NCBI GenBank assembly: GCA_022577435.1
Contig: JAKOON010000100.1
Span: 713,004-777,003 of the forward strand
Direction: 5' to 3'
Source of the DNA: Embiotoca jacksoni
Taxonomy: Eukaryota; Chordata; Actinopteri; Embiotocidae
Length of the DNA stretch: 64,000 nt
Shown: one piece after another, positions 9,684 through 20,695 of the stretch
Numbering within the stretch: the stretch's first letter is position 1
Layout of the letters: the number at the start of each line of letters is the position of its first letter
The notes under the pieces: generated by a model
Database searches by the model: none
What the model saw: the letters and a program-made list of their open reading frames with translations, nothing else
What the model was told of the DNA's origin: nothing
Position numbers and translations under genes: made by a program

Positions 9684-10268
9684 GGCCTCACAGCACAGTA
9701 GTACAGAGCAGAGTCCTTCACTGCAGCAGAGGAGATCTGAACATCCACATGTTTCTGTCCAGACAGTTTAGTTGAAAACTTTGTGGTCGATTTCAGAGAC
9801 TCTGATGGTGTTGAACTGTTCAGTCCTGAGATGTGGTAGAGAAACTCTGGTGGTTTTCCTGGATATTGTCGATACCAGAAGAAATTATCAGCAGCAGTTA
9901 TAGTGTTGGAGTATCTGTAGGACAGAGTAACAGTGCTGCCTTCTAAACTGGACTCTTCATTGTTGACTGGAGTGAGTTTTTATTTTATTTGACCTTTATT
10001 TAACCAGGTAATATCAATTGAGAACCAATTCTCATTTACAATGATGACCTGTCAGCACAGTCCTGAGTTCTTCACAGCTGACATCTACAAGAAAGAAGTT
10101 GAATCATTAAGTTAGTGAGCAAGTTTTCACGTCCTGTAACTGAAGAAGCTGTGATTAAAGGATCAGATATGAATGTACCTGCCACTGAATAGAGCTGAAA
10201 GAGATAAATAATAAATCTGACTTACCAGTGAATAAATGGAGAAGCAGCACTGATATTAAAAACGTCAT
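9684..10268 (-). pseudogene. TCR V segment, family E, copy E3, interrupted by a short insertion
   Basis: Leader 10226-10268, V exon 9684-10084. A 91-bp insertion (9979-10069, including one copy of a 6-bp target duplication) splits the codons for EELTP at the N-terminus and shifts the frame. The remaining exon is otherwise E-like and ends CAVRP. The type-2 RSS spacer differs slightly (ACTTTGGATTTCC on the plus strand); heptamer 9677-9683, nonamer 9646-9654, CTCF-like core 9610-9620. Confidence 0.85.
9979..10069. mobile_element. Short interspersed repeat fragment inserted in E3
   Basis: Begins TTTATTTTATTTGACC and includes TTTATTTAACCAGG, a tail type I recall from widespread teleost short repeats. 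It is flanked by TGAGTT direct repeats at 9973-9978 and 10064-10069. The uninterrupted site is seen in E1 and E2. The family name is uncertain. Confidence 0.6.
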
Positions 10269-10380
10269 GTTTCAACAAAACCTGCTCAATAATTCTCAAA
10301 CTAAACTCTGTGAAATCTGAACACTTTCTGATGGTGACAGCCAGACGTCCCCCAACTGTTCAGGAAGCTCCTCCTCCTCA

Positions 10381-10390
10381 TGATGCAACA
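10381..10390 (-). promoter_or_regulatory. Degenerate decamer upstream of pseudogene E3
   Basis: The equivalent position reads TGTTGCATCA on the minus strand, breaking the TGACATCA core. The same two changes occur upstream of H3 (61144-61153), so the altered promoter allele has been copied between loci. Confidence 0.5.
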
Positions 10391-10444
10391 GTGACATAGT
10401 GAAACCAACAGGGTTCAATAAAATAACCACAAAAAACATTTTTA

Positions 10445-12025
10445 CTGTGGTGTGAAAAAGTGTTTTCCCCCTTCCTGATTTCCAATTTTTCTGCATGTCT
10501 GTCACACTTAAATGTTTCAGATCATCAAATAAATGTAAATATTAGTCAACGATAACACAAGTAAACACAAAATGCAGTTTTTAAATGAAGGTTTTTATTA
10601 TTAAGGGAGAAAAAAAATTCCAAACCCACATGGCCCTTTTTAAAAAAGTGTTTGCCCCCTCCTGTTAAAACATAACTGTGGTTTATCACACCTGAGTTCA
10701 ATTTCTCGAGCCACACCCAGGCCTGATTACTGTCACACCTGTTCTCAATCCAGAAATCACTTAAATAGGACCTTCCTGACAAAGTGAAGTCGACCAAAAC
10801 ATCCTCAAAAGCTGGACATCATGCTGAGAGCCAAAGAAATTCAGGAACAAATGAGAAAGAAAGTAGTTGAGATCTATCAGTCTGGAAAAGGTTATAAAGC
10901 CATTTCTAAAGCTTTGGGACTCCAGAGAACCACAGTGAGAGCCATTATCCACAAATGGAGAAAACATGGAACAGTGGTGAACCTTCCCAGGAGTGGCCGG
11001 CCGACCAAAATTACCCCAAGAGCGTAGCGACGACTCATCCGAGAGGTCACAAAAGACCCCACAACAACATCCAGAGAACTGCAGGCCTCACTTGCCTCAG
11101 TTAAGGTCAGTATTCATGACTCCACCATAAGAAAGAGACTGGGCAAAAATGACCTGCATGGCAGAGTTCCAAGACGAAAACCACCGCTGAGCAAAAAGAA
11201 CATTAAGGCTCGTCTCATTTTTGACAGAAAACATGATGATCCCCAAGACTTTTGGGAAAATACTCTGTGGACTGACGAGACAAAAGTTGAACTTTCTGGA
11301 AGGTGTGTGTCCCATTACATCCGGCATAAAAGTAACACCGCATTTCAGAAAAAGAACATCATACCAACAGTAAAATATGGTGGTGGTAGTGTGATGGTCT
11401 GGGGCTGTTTTGCTGCTTCAGGACCTGGAAGACTTGCTGTGATAAATGGAACCATGAATTCTACTGTCTACCAAAAAATCCTGAAGGAGAATGTCCGGCC
11501 ATCTGTTCGTGATTTCAAGTTGAAGCCAACTTGGGTTCTGCAGCAGGACAATGATCCAAAACACACCAGCAAGTCCACCTCTGAATGGTTGAAGAAAAAC
11601 AAAATGAAGACTTTGGAGTGGCCTAGTCAAAGTCCTGACCTGAATCCTATTGAGATGCTGCGGCATGAACTTAAAAAGGAGGTTGGTGCTGGAAAACCCT
11701 CCAATGTGGCTGAATTACAACAACGCTGTAAAGATGAGTCGGCCAACATTCCTCCACAGCTGTAAAAGACTCATTGCAAGTTATCGCAAACGCTTGATTG
11801 CAGTTGTTACTGGGCAAACACTTTTTCACACGGGGCCATGTGGGTTTGGATTTTTTTTTCTCCCTTAATAATGAAAACCTTCATTTTAAAAACTGCATTT
11901 TGTGTTTACTTGTCTTATCTTTGACTAATATTTAAATTTGTTTGATGATCGAAAACATTTAAGTGACAAAACATGCAAAAAAAAATAAAGAAATCAGGAA
12001 GGGGGCAAACGCTTTCACACCACTG
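10445..12025 (+). mobile_element. Tc1/mariner-type DNA transposon, full length, inactive
   Basis: The terminal inverted repeats match over nearly 40 bp with a few mismatches: the left end begins CTGTGGTGTGAAAAAG and the reverse complement of the right end begins CAGTGGTGTGAAAGCG; both continue to CCCCCTTCCTGATTTC. TA duplications lie at 10443-10444 and 12026-12027. The empty site is seen in E1/E2 upstream blocks (TTTTTATATCC). It splits the upstream block of E3 and adds about 1.6 kb. Confidence 0.92.
10821..11765 (+). pseudogene. Tc1-type transposase with premature stop
   Basis: Cut-and-paste DDE transposase. The N-terminal paired-type helix-turn-helix includes AISKALGLQRTTVRAII and a GRPTKITPR hinge. 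The catalytic triad is visible as WTDET (Asp near 11274), DNDPKHTS (Asp near 11548) and SPDLNPIE (Glu near 11650), a DD34E pattern. One in-frame TAG at 11025-11027 interrupts the N-terminal half; the same frame is then open to a TAA at 11763-11765, where homologues continue. The next frame carries the expected C-terminal SCKRLIASYRKRL, so a one-base frameshift also exists near 11760. Not functional as read. Confidence 0.88.
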
Positions 12026-12207
12026 TATATCCTCAAGTATGTAATTTGACACAGAATCTTTCTTCTGCTTTACATTGTGGGGAAGAACGCAACAAGCAGA
12101 GGAAGACAGTAATTGTTGGTGAATTGATTGATTGAAAATATGATCGATAAATCTAATTTAGGAAATGTCTGAAATAATTTCTGCCTTTATTACAAAGAGA
12201 AAAACAA

Positions 12208-12631
12208 CAGAGTCCTTCACTGCAGCAGACGGGATGATCAGGTAGATTTGTTTATTCTCCACTTTGACCTTCAGTTCAGGGACTACATTTTTTACGACAT
12301 CTCCTGAACCTGTGTGTGAAATAATGAACTCTGGTGGTTTTCCTGGATTTTGTCGATACCAGAACAAATAATCACCAACAGTTAAAGTTTTGGAGTAACT
12401 ATAGGACAGAGTAACAGTGCTGCCTTCTAAACTGGACTCTTCATGCTTGTCTGGAGTGAGTTCTTCACAGCTGATACCTGAAAGAAGAGAAATCTGTTTT
12501 ATACTATTTGATCAAATTCTTTTAAAAAATTATAATATTCATAAAACATTTACTGTTTTTCTTGAATATGCAGATTATAAAGTACCTGTTAGAATGATGA
12601 TGATCAGTAGAGAAAGTACATAATAGTCCAT
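12208..12631 (-). pseudogene. TCR V segment, family F, copy F1, 3' truncated
   Basis: The leader 12586-12631 (MDYYVLSLLIIIILTG) and the start of the V exon (up to 12477, GISCEELTPDKHEESSLEG) are intact, with LSYSYSKT, LFWYRQNPGKPPEF and IYLIIPSAAVKDS. At about 12204-12208 the exon joins unrelated sequence that matches the E/H upstream block (compare 940-980). YYCA, the RSS and the CTCF-like core are therefore all lost. This is the only V in the window without a heptamer. Confidence 0.88.
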
Positions 12632-13309
12632 GTTGACTCCAGTTCAAGTTTGTGTATTGAAAATGGAAGTTTGTCTCTCTTCTATAGTTCAGTAAAAGCT
12701 CAGCTCCTCCCTGAATCTCTCCGTCTCCTCTTTGATCTGTAGTTTCACTTCTCTCAGTTACTCTTCCTCCTGGTTAACAGACTGGTAGCAGCACTTTGAA
12801 TCACTGTGAGGAGGGAGGTTAGTTTATTTATGATTGTTTTATAACACAAGATAAAGACATGGATCATTTTTTTATCACTGTTGGCCAACACAAGGACTCA
12901 ATGACAGAATTGTTTGAGTCAGATGATAAGAAAAGGAAAACTCGGAGTCAAATATTTTTCCAGATTCTGTGAGCAGTAAGATGAACATCAACAGACAGTT
13001 CAGACACATTTTATTTGAGGTGGTTTACAGAAGTTAAGAAGCAACTGATTCTCCGTTTATTCAATTAAAAGAAGAGCTGGAACACCAGAAATTCACATGT
13101 AATGATCCAGTTTTCATGAATCCTAAATTTCTTCTCTGGATCTCTTCCTACCTCAACTCACACTTCAAAATAAGACTTAGTTTTTACTTATTTACAACCT
13201 AGTTAACTAAGTTATAGCTTATGTTGATGTTTTATGATCACAACAAAGAATGCAGAGTATCTAGAGGAGGCTGGATCCTAACAAACCATCCAAGTTTATC
13301 AGTGTGTCT
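12632..13309. other. Family-F upstream block without THAP element, copy 1
   Basis: About 0.7 kb repeated upstream of each F leader. It contains an isolated minus-strand CACAGTG (12802-12808) in a context resembling the D-family RSS (TTTGAATCACTGTG versus TTTGTATCACTGTG on the plus strand), with a poor nonamer. It may be the relic of a lost V 3' end. No gene seen. Confidence 0.5.
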
Positions 13310-13394
13310 CCCTCTGGTGGATGTTGTGGAGTTTATTCTGTTGTCTTTGCTCCAAAGGTTTTTGTACAGAGACTGTGGGTTTCCTGTCACTGTG
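13310..13394 (-). promoter_or_regulatory. Hybrid type-1/type-2 RSS cassette (segment C2)
   Basis: The nonamer-distal side is type 1 (consensus nonamer ACAAAAACC, AATAAA, type-1 flank), but the spacer carries the type-2 text (ACTGTGGGTTTCC on the plus strand). The CTCF-like core is CCACCAGAGGG (13310-13320), a C for T change that stays inside the consensus. It marks an exchange point inside the RSS. Confidence 0.8.
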
Positions 13395-13838
13395 GGCTGC
13401 AGAGCACAGTAGTACACAGCAGAGTCAGAAGGATGAAGCTTCTGGATCTTCAGAGGAACTGATGTGAAGGAGGAATTCAAAGTGGATGAAAATCTCTCCC
13501 TGAACTTATTTGCTGTGTTCCCTTCACCAAATGTAAATTTACTGAGGATGAATTCTGGGTTGTTGTTTCCATCCTGTTTGTACCAGAACAGATAACTATC
13601 TGCTGCACTGCTCTTATATTGACAGTCCAGTGTTACTGTCTCTCCTGCAGCAGCAGTCTTTTCTCCTCCTGGTTGCAGCACGTTGTCTTTTTGTTCTCTG
13701 CATTCTGTAAAACACCAACAAACAGTATCAGCGTGCTGTTAAAGAATCATCAGTGTTGGATTGATGTCAATGAAACAGAGTTGTGTTTGTACCAAGACAC
13801 ACAGCAGCCAGCAGCACTGAGATGAACAGAGGCGTCAT
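13395..13838 (-). CDS. TCR V segment, family C, copy C2
   Basis: Leader 13793-13838, V exon 13395-13704, heptamer 13388-13394. CDR1 AADS, CDR2 SKFTFGEGNTAN, end CALQP. The only C copy with a hybrid RSS. Open frame throughout. Confidence 0.9.
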
Positions 13839-14748
13839 ATCTGCAGAGTTGAGGAACTTCTGAGCTCCAGCAGCTATAAAGAAAGCTGAGATCTCTGTTT
13901 AGTCTTCATCAGCACTCAGTTGGTGGATTAGAAGGAGGAGTCTGATCACAGTGACAGGACTCATTCACAGCTCTGTGTTCTTCCCCCTACTGACAACTTT
14001 ACACTCAACACATCTCTGTGTCGCTCTCCTTTCCAAGAACAACTTGGCTCGTACGTAGTCCTCATTTTAAATTTCAGGTGACGTTTTTCCTGTTTTCCAC
14101 CTGGTGCAGATTCACTTTGTTCTCCAACATATAAAATCTGATAATTGTTGTGAACCTGCTTCGACCATTTTAATGTGTTTCAGCAGAAAGATTGCAGGAA
14201 AACTGAAGATGAACGTTTGAACAAGATGCAACTTTTAATGTTCTTCGCAGAATTTCTTTCCTCTCGAAGGTAAATTGTAGTTTTATCATCTTTTCGTCGT
14301 CTGCAGCTGAAAGTCGTCAAATACAAAGATGGAGGATTTGTTGTGGAAACTTAAAATCTGTAAGTGTTGAAACTTCATCTGTTAAAATGTAATTTTACTG
14401 TTTGATGTCTGACAATATAAACTACTGGTCTATTTGGAGTGAAGATCTACATGTTGGAGGATGAAGAATAATGGAAGCAGCTGATTGGCCAAGAATGTTG
14501 AATGAGGATTAAGCGAGTAAGTCAGTGTCTGTCTGTTTCCATGGTAACGTGTGTTTTGAAGCTTCATCCAGCCGGTTTGTTGTTGATGTGGATTTGCTGC
14601 TCATGTGAATCCTCCCACAGTGTTTGATCAGCAGCTGTAACCACGGTGACGCTGATAAAACAGGAATTAGCAGCATCCATCTGATATGAAGCTGTGGTTT
14701 GAACACCACTTCCCTCCTCTTTGAAGAGTCGTCACATATCTGTGTTCA
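13839..14748 (-). repeat. C-D intergenic spacer, copy 2
   Basis: Full-length form of the spacer. X-box-like palindrome GTTTCCATGGTAAC at 14535-14548. Small scattered substitutions relative to copy 1; no gene. Confidence 0.7.
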
Positions 14749-14787
14749 GGTTTTTGTACAGCCTCTTCTACACTTTGTATCACTGTG

Positions 14788-15385
14788 TCTTTCTTAGAGC
14801 ACAGTAGTAGAGAGCTGTGTCCTCCAGGGTTGGTTTACTGATGATCAGTTCAGTTGATGTATCTGTTGTTTTGGACTCGTATCGATTATCAGGAATATGT
14901 TTACCTGTGATGTCTTTGGCTCCTTTCCAGAGAATAAACTGAGGAGCCTGAAGGTCAGAATCATGTTTGTACCAATAAAGCCGAACGTTTCTGGAAGTCG
15001 TCTGATAGTTACATTTGAGTGAGATTTTTTTTCCTTCTATTCCTCTGACTTCATCTTTTTCATGAGAGATTGTGTTTCCAGATATTCGTCCTAGAAAAAG
15101 TAGAGAACATGAAGCCATTCGATGAACATTGTCTGTGAGGCTGAGAGGAGAAGACAGTGGAAAATGTCCCCTGTACAGAGTTACTCTGTGGACATTCACA
15201 ACATCAACTCTTTTTAATTCATAAGATGATCTCAACATATTTTTCATGTCAAAACAAAGGAACCAGAAAAGTTGTGAAATCCAGTCTGTATATTTCATTA
15301 ATGCAGCAGATTAAAGAAAAGTTGAATCCCTGTTGTTAAACTCACCTATGAAGGGAGATACAAACAAAAAGAGGTAAAGCAACAT
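14788..15385 (-). CDS. TCR V segment, family D, copy D2
   Basis: Leader 15346-15385, V exon 14788-15090, heptamer 14781-14787, nonamer 14749-14757, 23-bp spacer. CDR1 TTSRNVRLYW, CDR2 KDITGK then NRYESK. The germline end is CALRK instead of the usual CALE, through three extra bases before the heptamer. Confidence 0.9.
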
Positions 15386-15575
15386 GTCTTTGGAGTTGTT
15401 GAAGCCACACAGACAGCAGATGAACAAAGTTCTTCCACTGCAGCAGACTGAGGAAGAAATAATGTCATTGGATGAGCTGAAGTTCAGTGGGCGGAGCCTA
15501 TTACTTTACATTTTTCTTTTCAGATTTTCAACTCAAACAATACATTTCTTTTCTGCTTCTACAGAATGAAATTAC

Positions 15576-16745
15576 TTTTGTGTCTTTATTATGCGAGCAA
15601 AAAAACAGTTTTTAAAGCAAATTTCTAAATGCAGTCAAAAATGAAGTTTGTAAGTAAAGAAATATTTAAACTGAGAATAAATCATTTGCATTGATGTTTT
15701 GTTAGTTTTTCTTATGAAAATAGACTTTTTGGCTGCAAGTCAAAAACCTTTGCTCTCAAATCAAAAACCTTTGCTTTTTAATTAAAACCCTACGAGTGGA
15801 GTTGGATGTAGTGGGCGGGGCATGCGCTGGAGACGGAGTTTCTATTGGTGGATTGACTCGGAGTCACAGCACGGCTGCAGACTCACAGCTCGCTGCCTCC
15901 GACAGCAGAGGACCGTGTGTTGATCTACATTAGAGGTCCGCTAATGTTATATCACTCTTTTCTGATGAAATGCTTTAAAACGTGACAGCTCGGCTTTCAC
16001 TTTGGTTATCTGTCACGTTGTCAATGCCGGCGCCGGTGCCGTGAGCAGTATATGGTGGGAGGCTGCCGGTATTTCCACCGGCACGTACCGTCTCCGACGT
16101 CGTTAAAGTGAACAAGATTACAACTGTAGTTTTCCACAAGTGGTGCAGATCCTTTCAGGGACATGTGCCGCTCGTTTTTCACAGACACAAACGTTTCCTA
16201 ACAGGCTGCTCTTCATCCAGCGGGACGGGAAACAATATGTCCCGGTGGAAATACGAGCAGCATACCGCTACGTGTCCCGCTGAAGGGATCAACATGCTGA
16301 TGGCAGCATGAAATACAACCAAAGTGAATGCTGTGCTGCCAAAGTTAAAAGCGTTTCAATAGGAAAAGATGAATATAACACAAACATCACTCCGTGTTGT
16401 TAAAGTCAGTCCTGAAATGTCAGGTGTTTCCAGAAGCAGCAGGGTGTGTCCATGCTGGGTGAGTCCGAGTCAATCCACCAATAGAAACTCCGTCTCCAGC
16501 GTATGCCCCGCCCACTACATCCAACTCAACTCCTCGGTTTTTGATTTGGGAGAAAAGGTTTTTGATTTGTAACCAAAAAGTCTCGTTTCATAAGAAAAAC
16601 TAACAAAACTGTGAGCAAATTTGTTTGCAACGCAAATAATTTATTCGCATTTCATATATTTTGACTTACAGCTTAATTTTTGATTGCAATGCGAAAAATT
16701 TGCTTTCAAAACAGTTTTTTTTACTTGCATAATAAAGACACAAAA
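15576..16745. mobile_element. Foldback-type element: 1.17-kb imperfect palindrome
   Basis: The ends are TTTTGTGTCTTTATTATGC and its inverse. The left arm (15720-15870) and right arm (16440-16600) match in inverted order over CAAAAACC tracts, a GTAGTGGGCGGGGCATGCGC block and GACGGAGTTTCTATTGGTGG. Similarity continues inward (for example CTTTCACTTTGGTT at about 15990 and its inverse at about 16318, and TATTTCCACCGG), weakening near the centre at about 16160. It lacks a transposase, so it is probably a non-autonomous foldback element or large MITE. The target duplication is unclear. An ATTTGCAT octamer lies at 15684-15691. Confidence 0.75.
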
Positions 16746-16938
16746 ATACCTTCGTACTACTGTATCTCAGTGTTTGATCTTTACTGCTGTATTTCTCTGA
16801 TGTTTTTGTCGTCAGTCCAATGTTTTAAAAAACACAAGTTTATCAGTGTGTCTCCCTCTAGTGGATATTGTGGAGTTTATTCTGTTGTCTTTGCTCCAAA
16901 GGTTTTTGTACAGAGTTTTGGTGTTTCCTGTCACTGTG

Positions 16939-17382
16939 GGCTGCAGAGCACAGTAGTACACAGCAGAGTCAGACGGATGAAGCTTCTGGATCTTCAGAGG
17001 AACTGATGTCTTATTGAGTTTAGCATCAAATCTGTCTTTGTTGAACTCTGGAGCATTTTCTCCTTCTCCGTAGGTTTGACGCCGCAAAATATACTTTGGA
17101 AAGTCATTTTCTTCTTGTTTGTACCAGAACAAATAAGGAGTTGTGTCAGTGGTCTCAAAAGTACAATCAAATGTAACTGTGTCTCCTTCAGTAGCAGAGA
17201 CATGTCCTGATGTCTGGTTCACTTTGTCTTCTCCTTTACACTCTGAGGAAGAACAGAACATTCAGAGGAAGAAATGAATCAATAAAGATGATTGATTAAA
17301 TCAGAACAATCAATCAACACGTTGATCTTTCTATCTTACCAAAGAAAAGAGCAGCAAGAATAATCCACAGCCAATGTTCCAT
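16939..17382 (-). CDS. TCR V segment, family A, copy A4 (long-CDR2 class)
   Basis: Leader 17340-17382, V exon 16939-17232, heptamer 16932-16938, CTCF-like core 16854-16864. CDR1 TTDTTPY; CDR2 QTYGEGENAPEF after ILRR. VTFDC in place of VTLDC. Ends CALQP. Its left flank abuts sequence next to the foldback element rather than the usual D upstream block. Confidence 0.9.
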
Positions 17383-17602
17383 GTGTACAACAAGGTTTAA
17401 ATGAACAGGAGAAACTAGCTGATGTTCAACATTCAGTCTGACAGTTGTTCTCTTCACAGCAGCAGTTCTTATTGACAGGATGGTTGAACTCAGTGCAGAA
17501 GTAGTGCACCGCCTACTTGATGATGTCGCCCTCTAGTGGAGATAAAAAGTGGAGTTCAGGTTTGTGTTTTTGTACAGAGACTGTGGGTTTCCTGTCACTG
17601 TG

Positions 17603-18102
17603 GGCTGCAGAGCACAGTAGTACAGAGCAGAGTCCTTCAGTTTAGATGAGATGATCTCCAGATCAACACGTTTCTGTGTTTTGTCGATGTGAGCTGAGAA
17701 ATCAGAACGAGTTGGATGAATCGATCCATCCTCTGTGATGTAGAGCAGGAACTCTGGTCTGGATCTCTGGTGTTGTTGATACCACTGGATGTTGAAGATA
17801 GCACCGTCATATTTACAGGTCAGATTGATGTTTGTTCTCTCTGCAACAACTTGTTCAGTTCTGTCCGGCTTTATGCTGTTCATGGAGACCAAGGCTGCAA
17901 AATGAGTTCTTCATGTCAGTTAGTCTGAGAGAGACTGAAACATCAAGAGACTCAACAGAGGTCTGAACTTTTTCTTTCATATGTGATCATAATGAGATTC
18001 ATTTGAGAAAATGGGACAAAATACTGTTATAATTAGACATTTGTCTCAGTTTCAACACTCACCTATGAAGTGAAAGAAAAGTAACAACAGGTAAAGCAAC
18101 AT
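17603..18102 (-). CDS. TCR V segment, family B, copy B3
   Basis: Leader 18063-18102, V exon 17603-17894, heptamer 17596-17602 (type-2 RSS), CTCF-like core 17529-17539. CDR1 AIFN before IQW; end CALQP. It starts an A-B-H module of about 2.6 kb. Confidence 0.9.
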
Positions 18103-18458
18103 GTTTTCAGTTGTTGAAGTCAGACAGCAGATGAACAAACTTCTTCTGTAACAGAATGGAAATACAACTAGTCCTGTCTGCTGCACAGCCCTCCTCCTCA
18201 ACATCAAGCTGACTGTACTTTTAGTGCTGCAGACAGAAATAGTCTGATTGGCTAAGTTGAACATTGGTGGGCGGAGCCATAGAAAAACACTTTTATGGCA
18301 TATGTCTGAGAAACAGTTATTCCAGACTGTCTGAAAACATCAAAACATGTTATAGAAGTTTCTCAGTGTGTCTCCCTCTAGTGGATGTTGTGGAGTTTAT
18401 TCTGTTGTCTTTGCTCCAAAGGTTTTTGTACAGAGTTTTGGTGTTTCCTGTCACTGTG

Positions 18459-18937
18459 GGCTTCAGAGCACAGTAGTACAAGGCAGAGTCCTTCACTGCA
18501 GCAGAGGAGATCTGAAGATCCATTTGGTTTTTATTTACTTTAACAGACAGTCGAGGGTTTGGATCTGACATTAGTTCTCCTGTTCCAAAATGAGATATCA
18601 GGAGCTCTGGTTGTTTTCCTGGATTTTGTTTATACCAGTAAAACGCATCACTTCTAGCTGCTTCTTTGGAGTATCTGTAGGACAGAGTAACAGTGCTGCC
18701 TTCTAAACTGGACTCTTCATTGTTGACTGGAGTGAGTTCTTCACAGCTGACATCTACAAGAAAGAAGTTGAATCATTAAGTTAGTGAGCAAGTTTTCACG
18801 TCCTGTAACTGAAGAAGCTGTGATCAAAAGATCAGATATGAATGTACCTGCCACTGAATAGAGCTGAAAGTGATAAATAATAAATCTGACTTACCAGTGA
18901 ATAAAAGGAGAAGCAGCACTGATATTAAAAACGTCAT
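18459..18937 (-). CDS. TCR V segment, family H, copy H1
   Basis: Leader 18895-18937 (E-type MTFLISVLLLLFTG), V exon 18459-18753. Close to family E at the N-terminus (VSCEELTPVNNEESSLEG) but with its own CDR1 (KEAARSDA), FYWYKQNPGKQPELLIS and FR3 LMSDPNPRLSVKVNKNQ, ending KDSALYYCALKP. The first canonical Cys is Tyr (LSYRYS). Type-1 RSS, heptamer 18452-18458, CTCF-like core 18374-18384. The frame is open from the acceptor to the heptamer. Confidence 0.87.
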
Positions 18938-19049
18938 GTTTCAACAAAACCTGCTCACTAATTCTCAAACTAAACTCTGTGAAGTCTGAACACTTTCTGA
19001 TGGTGACAGCCAGACGTCCCCCAACTGCTCAGGAAGCTCCTCCTCCTCA

Positions 19050-19059
19050 TGATATCACA
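19050..19059 (-). promoter_or_regulatory. Decamer-type promoter motif upstream of H1
   Basis: TGTGATATCA on the minus strand, 113 bp from the H1 ATG. The C-to-T change relative to E1 still satisfies TGAYRTCA. The rest of 18938-19451 is the E/H upstream block. Confidence 0.6.
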
Positions 19060-19536
19060 ATGACATAGTGAAACCAACAGGGTTCAATAAAATAACCCAA
19101 AAAACATTTTTATATCCTCAAATATGTAATTTGAGACAGAATTTTTCTTCTGCTTTACATTGTGGGGAAGAACGTAACAAGCAGAGGAAGACAGTAATTG
19201 TTGGTGAATTGATTGATTTAAAAGACGATTAATAAATTTAATTTAGAAAATGTTACCTGAAATAATTTCCGCCTTTATTACAGAGGGAAAAAAAATACAG
19301 GACAGATTTTTTTTTTTAAATAGTCAGAGGGATGTTGATAAGAAAGTTCATTGGTGTGTTTTACTGACTCTTATTGATTTCTCATAAAATTACAAAATAT
19401 TAAGGGAACTAGTTTTATTAAAACAAACCATCCAAGTTTGTCAGTGTGTCTCCCTCTAGTGGATGTTGTGGAGTTTATTCTGTTGTCTTTGCTCCAAAGG
19501 TTTTTGTACAGAGTTTTGGTGTTTCCTGTCACTGTG

Positions 19537-19977
19537 GGCTGCAGAGCACAGTAGTACACAGCAGAGTCAGACGGATGAAGCTTCTGGATCTTCAGAGGAA
19601 CTGATTTCTGATTGATTTTAGCATCAAATTTTTCTTTGTTGAACTCTGGAGCCTTTTCTACATTATTTGAGTAACATTTCAGCATGTACTTTGGATAACT
19701 GTTCACTTCTTGTTTGTACCAGAATAAGGTGGGAGTTCTGACAGTTGTTTCAAAAGTACAATCAAGTGTAACTGTGTCTCCTTCAGTAGCAGAGACATGT
19801 CCTGATGTCTGGTTCACTTTGTCTTCTCCTTTACACTCTGAGGAAGAACAGAAAATTCAGAGGAAGACATGAATCAATAAAGATGATTGATTAAATCAGA
19901 ACAATCAATCAACACGTTGATCTTTCTATCTTACCAAAGAAAAGAGCAGCAAGAATAATCCACAGCCAATGTTCCAT
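19537..19977 (-). CDS. TCR V segment, family A, copy A5
   Basis: Leader 19935-19977, V exon 19537-19837, heptamer 19530-19536, CTCF-like core 19452-19462. CDR1 TTVRTPT, CDR2 YSNNVEKAPEF with the extra LKC cysteine, end CALQP. Confidence 0.9.
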
Positions 19978-20195
19978 GTGTACAACAAGGTTTAAATGAA
20001 CAGGAGAAACTAGCTGATGTTCAACATTCAGTCTGACAGTTGTTCTCTTCACAGCAGCAGTTCTTATTGACAGGATGGTTGAACTCAGTGCAGAAGTAGT
20101 GCACCGCCTACTTGATGATGTCGCCCTCTAGTGGAGGTAAAAAGGAGTTCAGGTTTGTATTTTTGTACAGAGACTGTGGGTTTCCTGTCACTGTG

Positions 20196-20695
20196 GGCTT
20201 CAGAGCACAGTAGTACAGAGCAGAGTCCTTCAGTTTAGATGAGATGATCTCCAGATCAACACGTTTCTTTGTTTTGTCGATGTGAGCTGAGAAATCAGAA
20301 CGAGTTGGATGAATCGATCCATCCTCTGTGATGTAGAGCAGGAACTCTGGTCTGGATCTCTGGTGTTGTTGATACCACTGGATGTTGGAGATAGCACCGT
20401 CATATTCACAGGTCAGATTGATGTTTGTTCTCTCTGCAACAACTTGTTCAGTTCTGTCCGGCTTTATGCTGTTCATGGAGACCAAGGCTGCAAAATGAGT
20501 TCTTCATGTCAGTTAGTCTGAGAGAGACTGAAACATCAAGAGACTCAACAGAGGTCTGAACTTGTTCTTTCACATGTGATCATAATGAGATTCATTTGAG
20601 AAAATGGGACAAAATACTGTTATAATTAGACATTTGTCTCAGTTTCAACACTCACCTATGAAGTGAAAGAAAAGTAACAACAGGTAAAGCAACAT
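20196..20695 (-). CDS. TCR V segment, family B, copy B4
   Basis: Leader 20656-20695, V exon 20196-20487, heptamer 20189-20195, CTCF-like core 20124-20134. CDR1 AISN before IQW with EYDG; end CALKP. The type-2 nonamer is ACAAAAATA, one base weaker than usual. Confidence 0.9.

Noticed and set aside
16108..16311. 67-codon frame in the centre of the foldback element
   Set aside because: No domain and lies in palindromic sequence; no support for coding.
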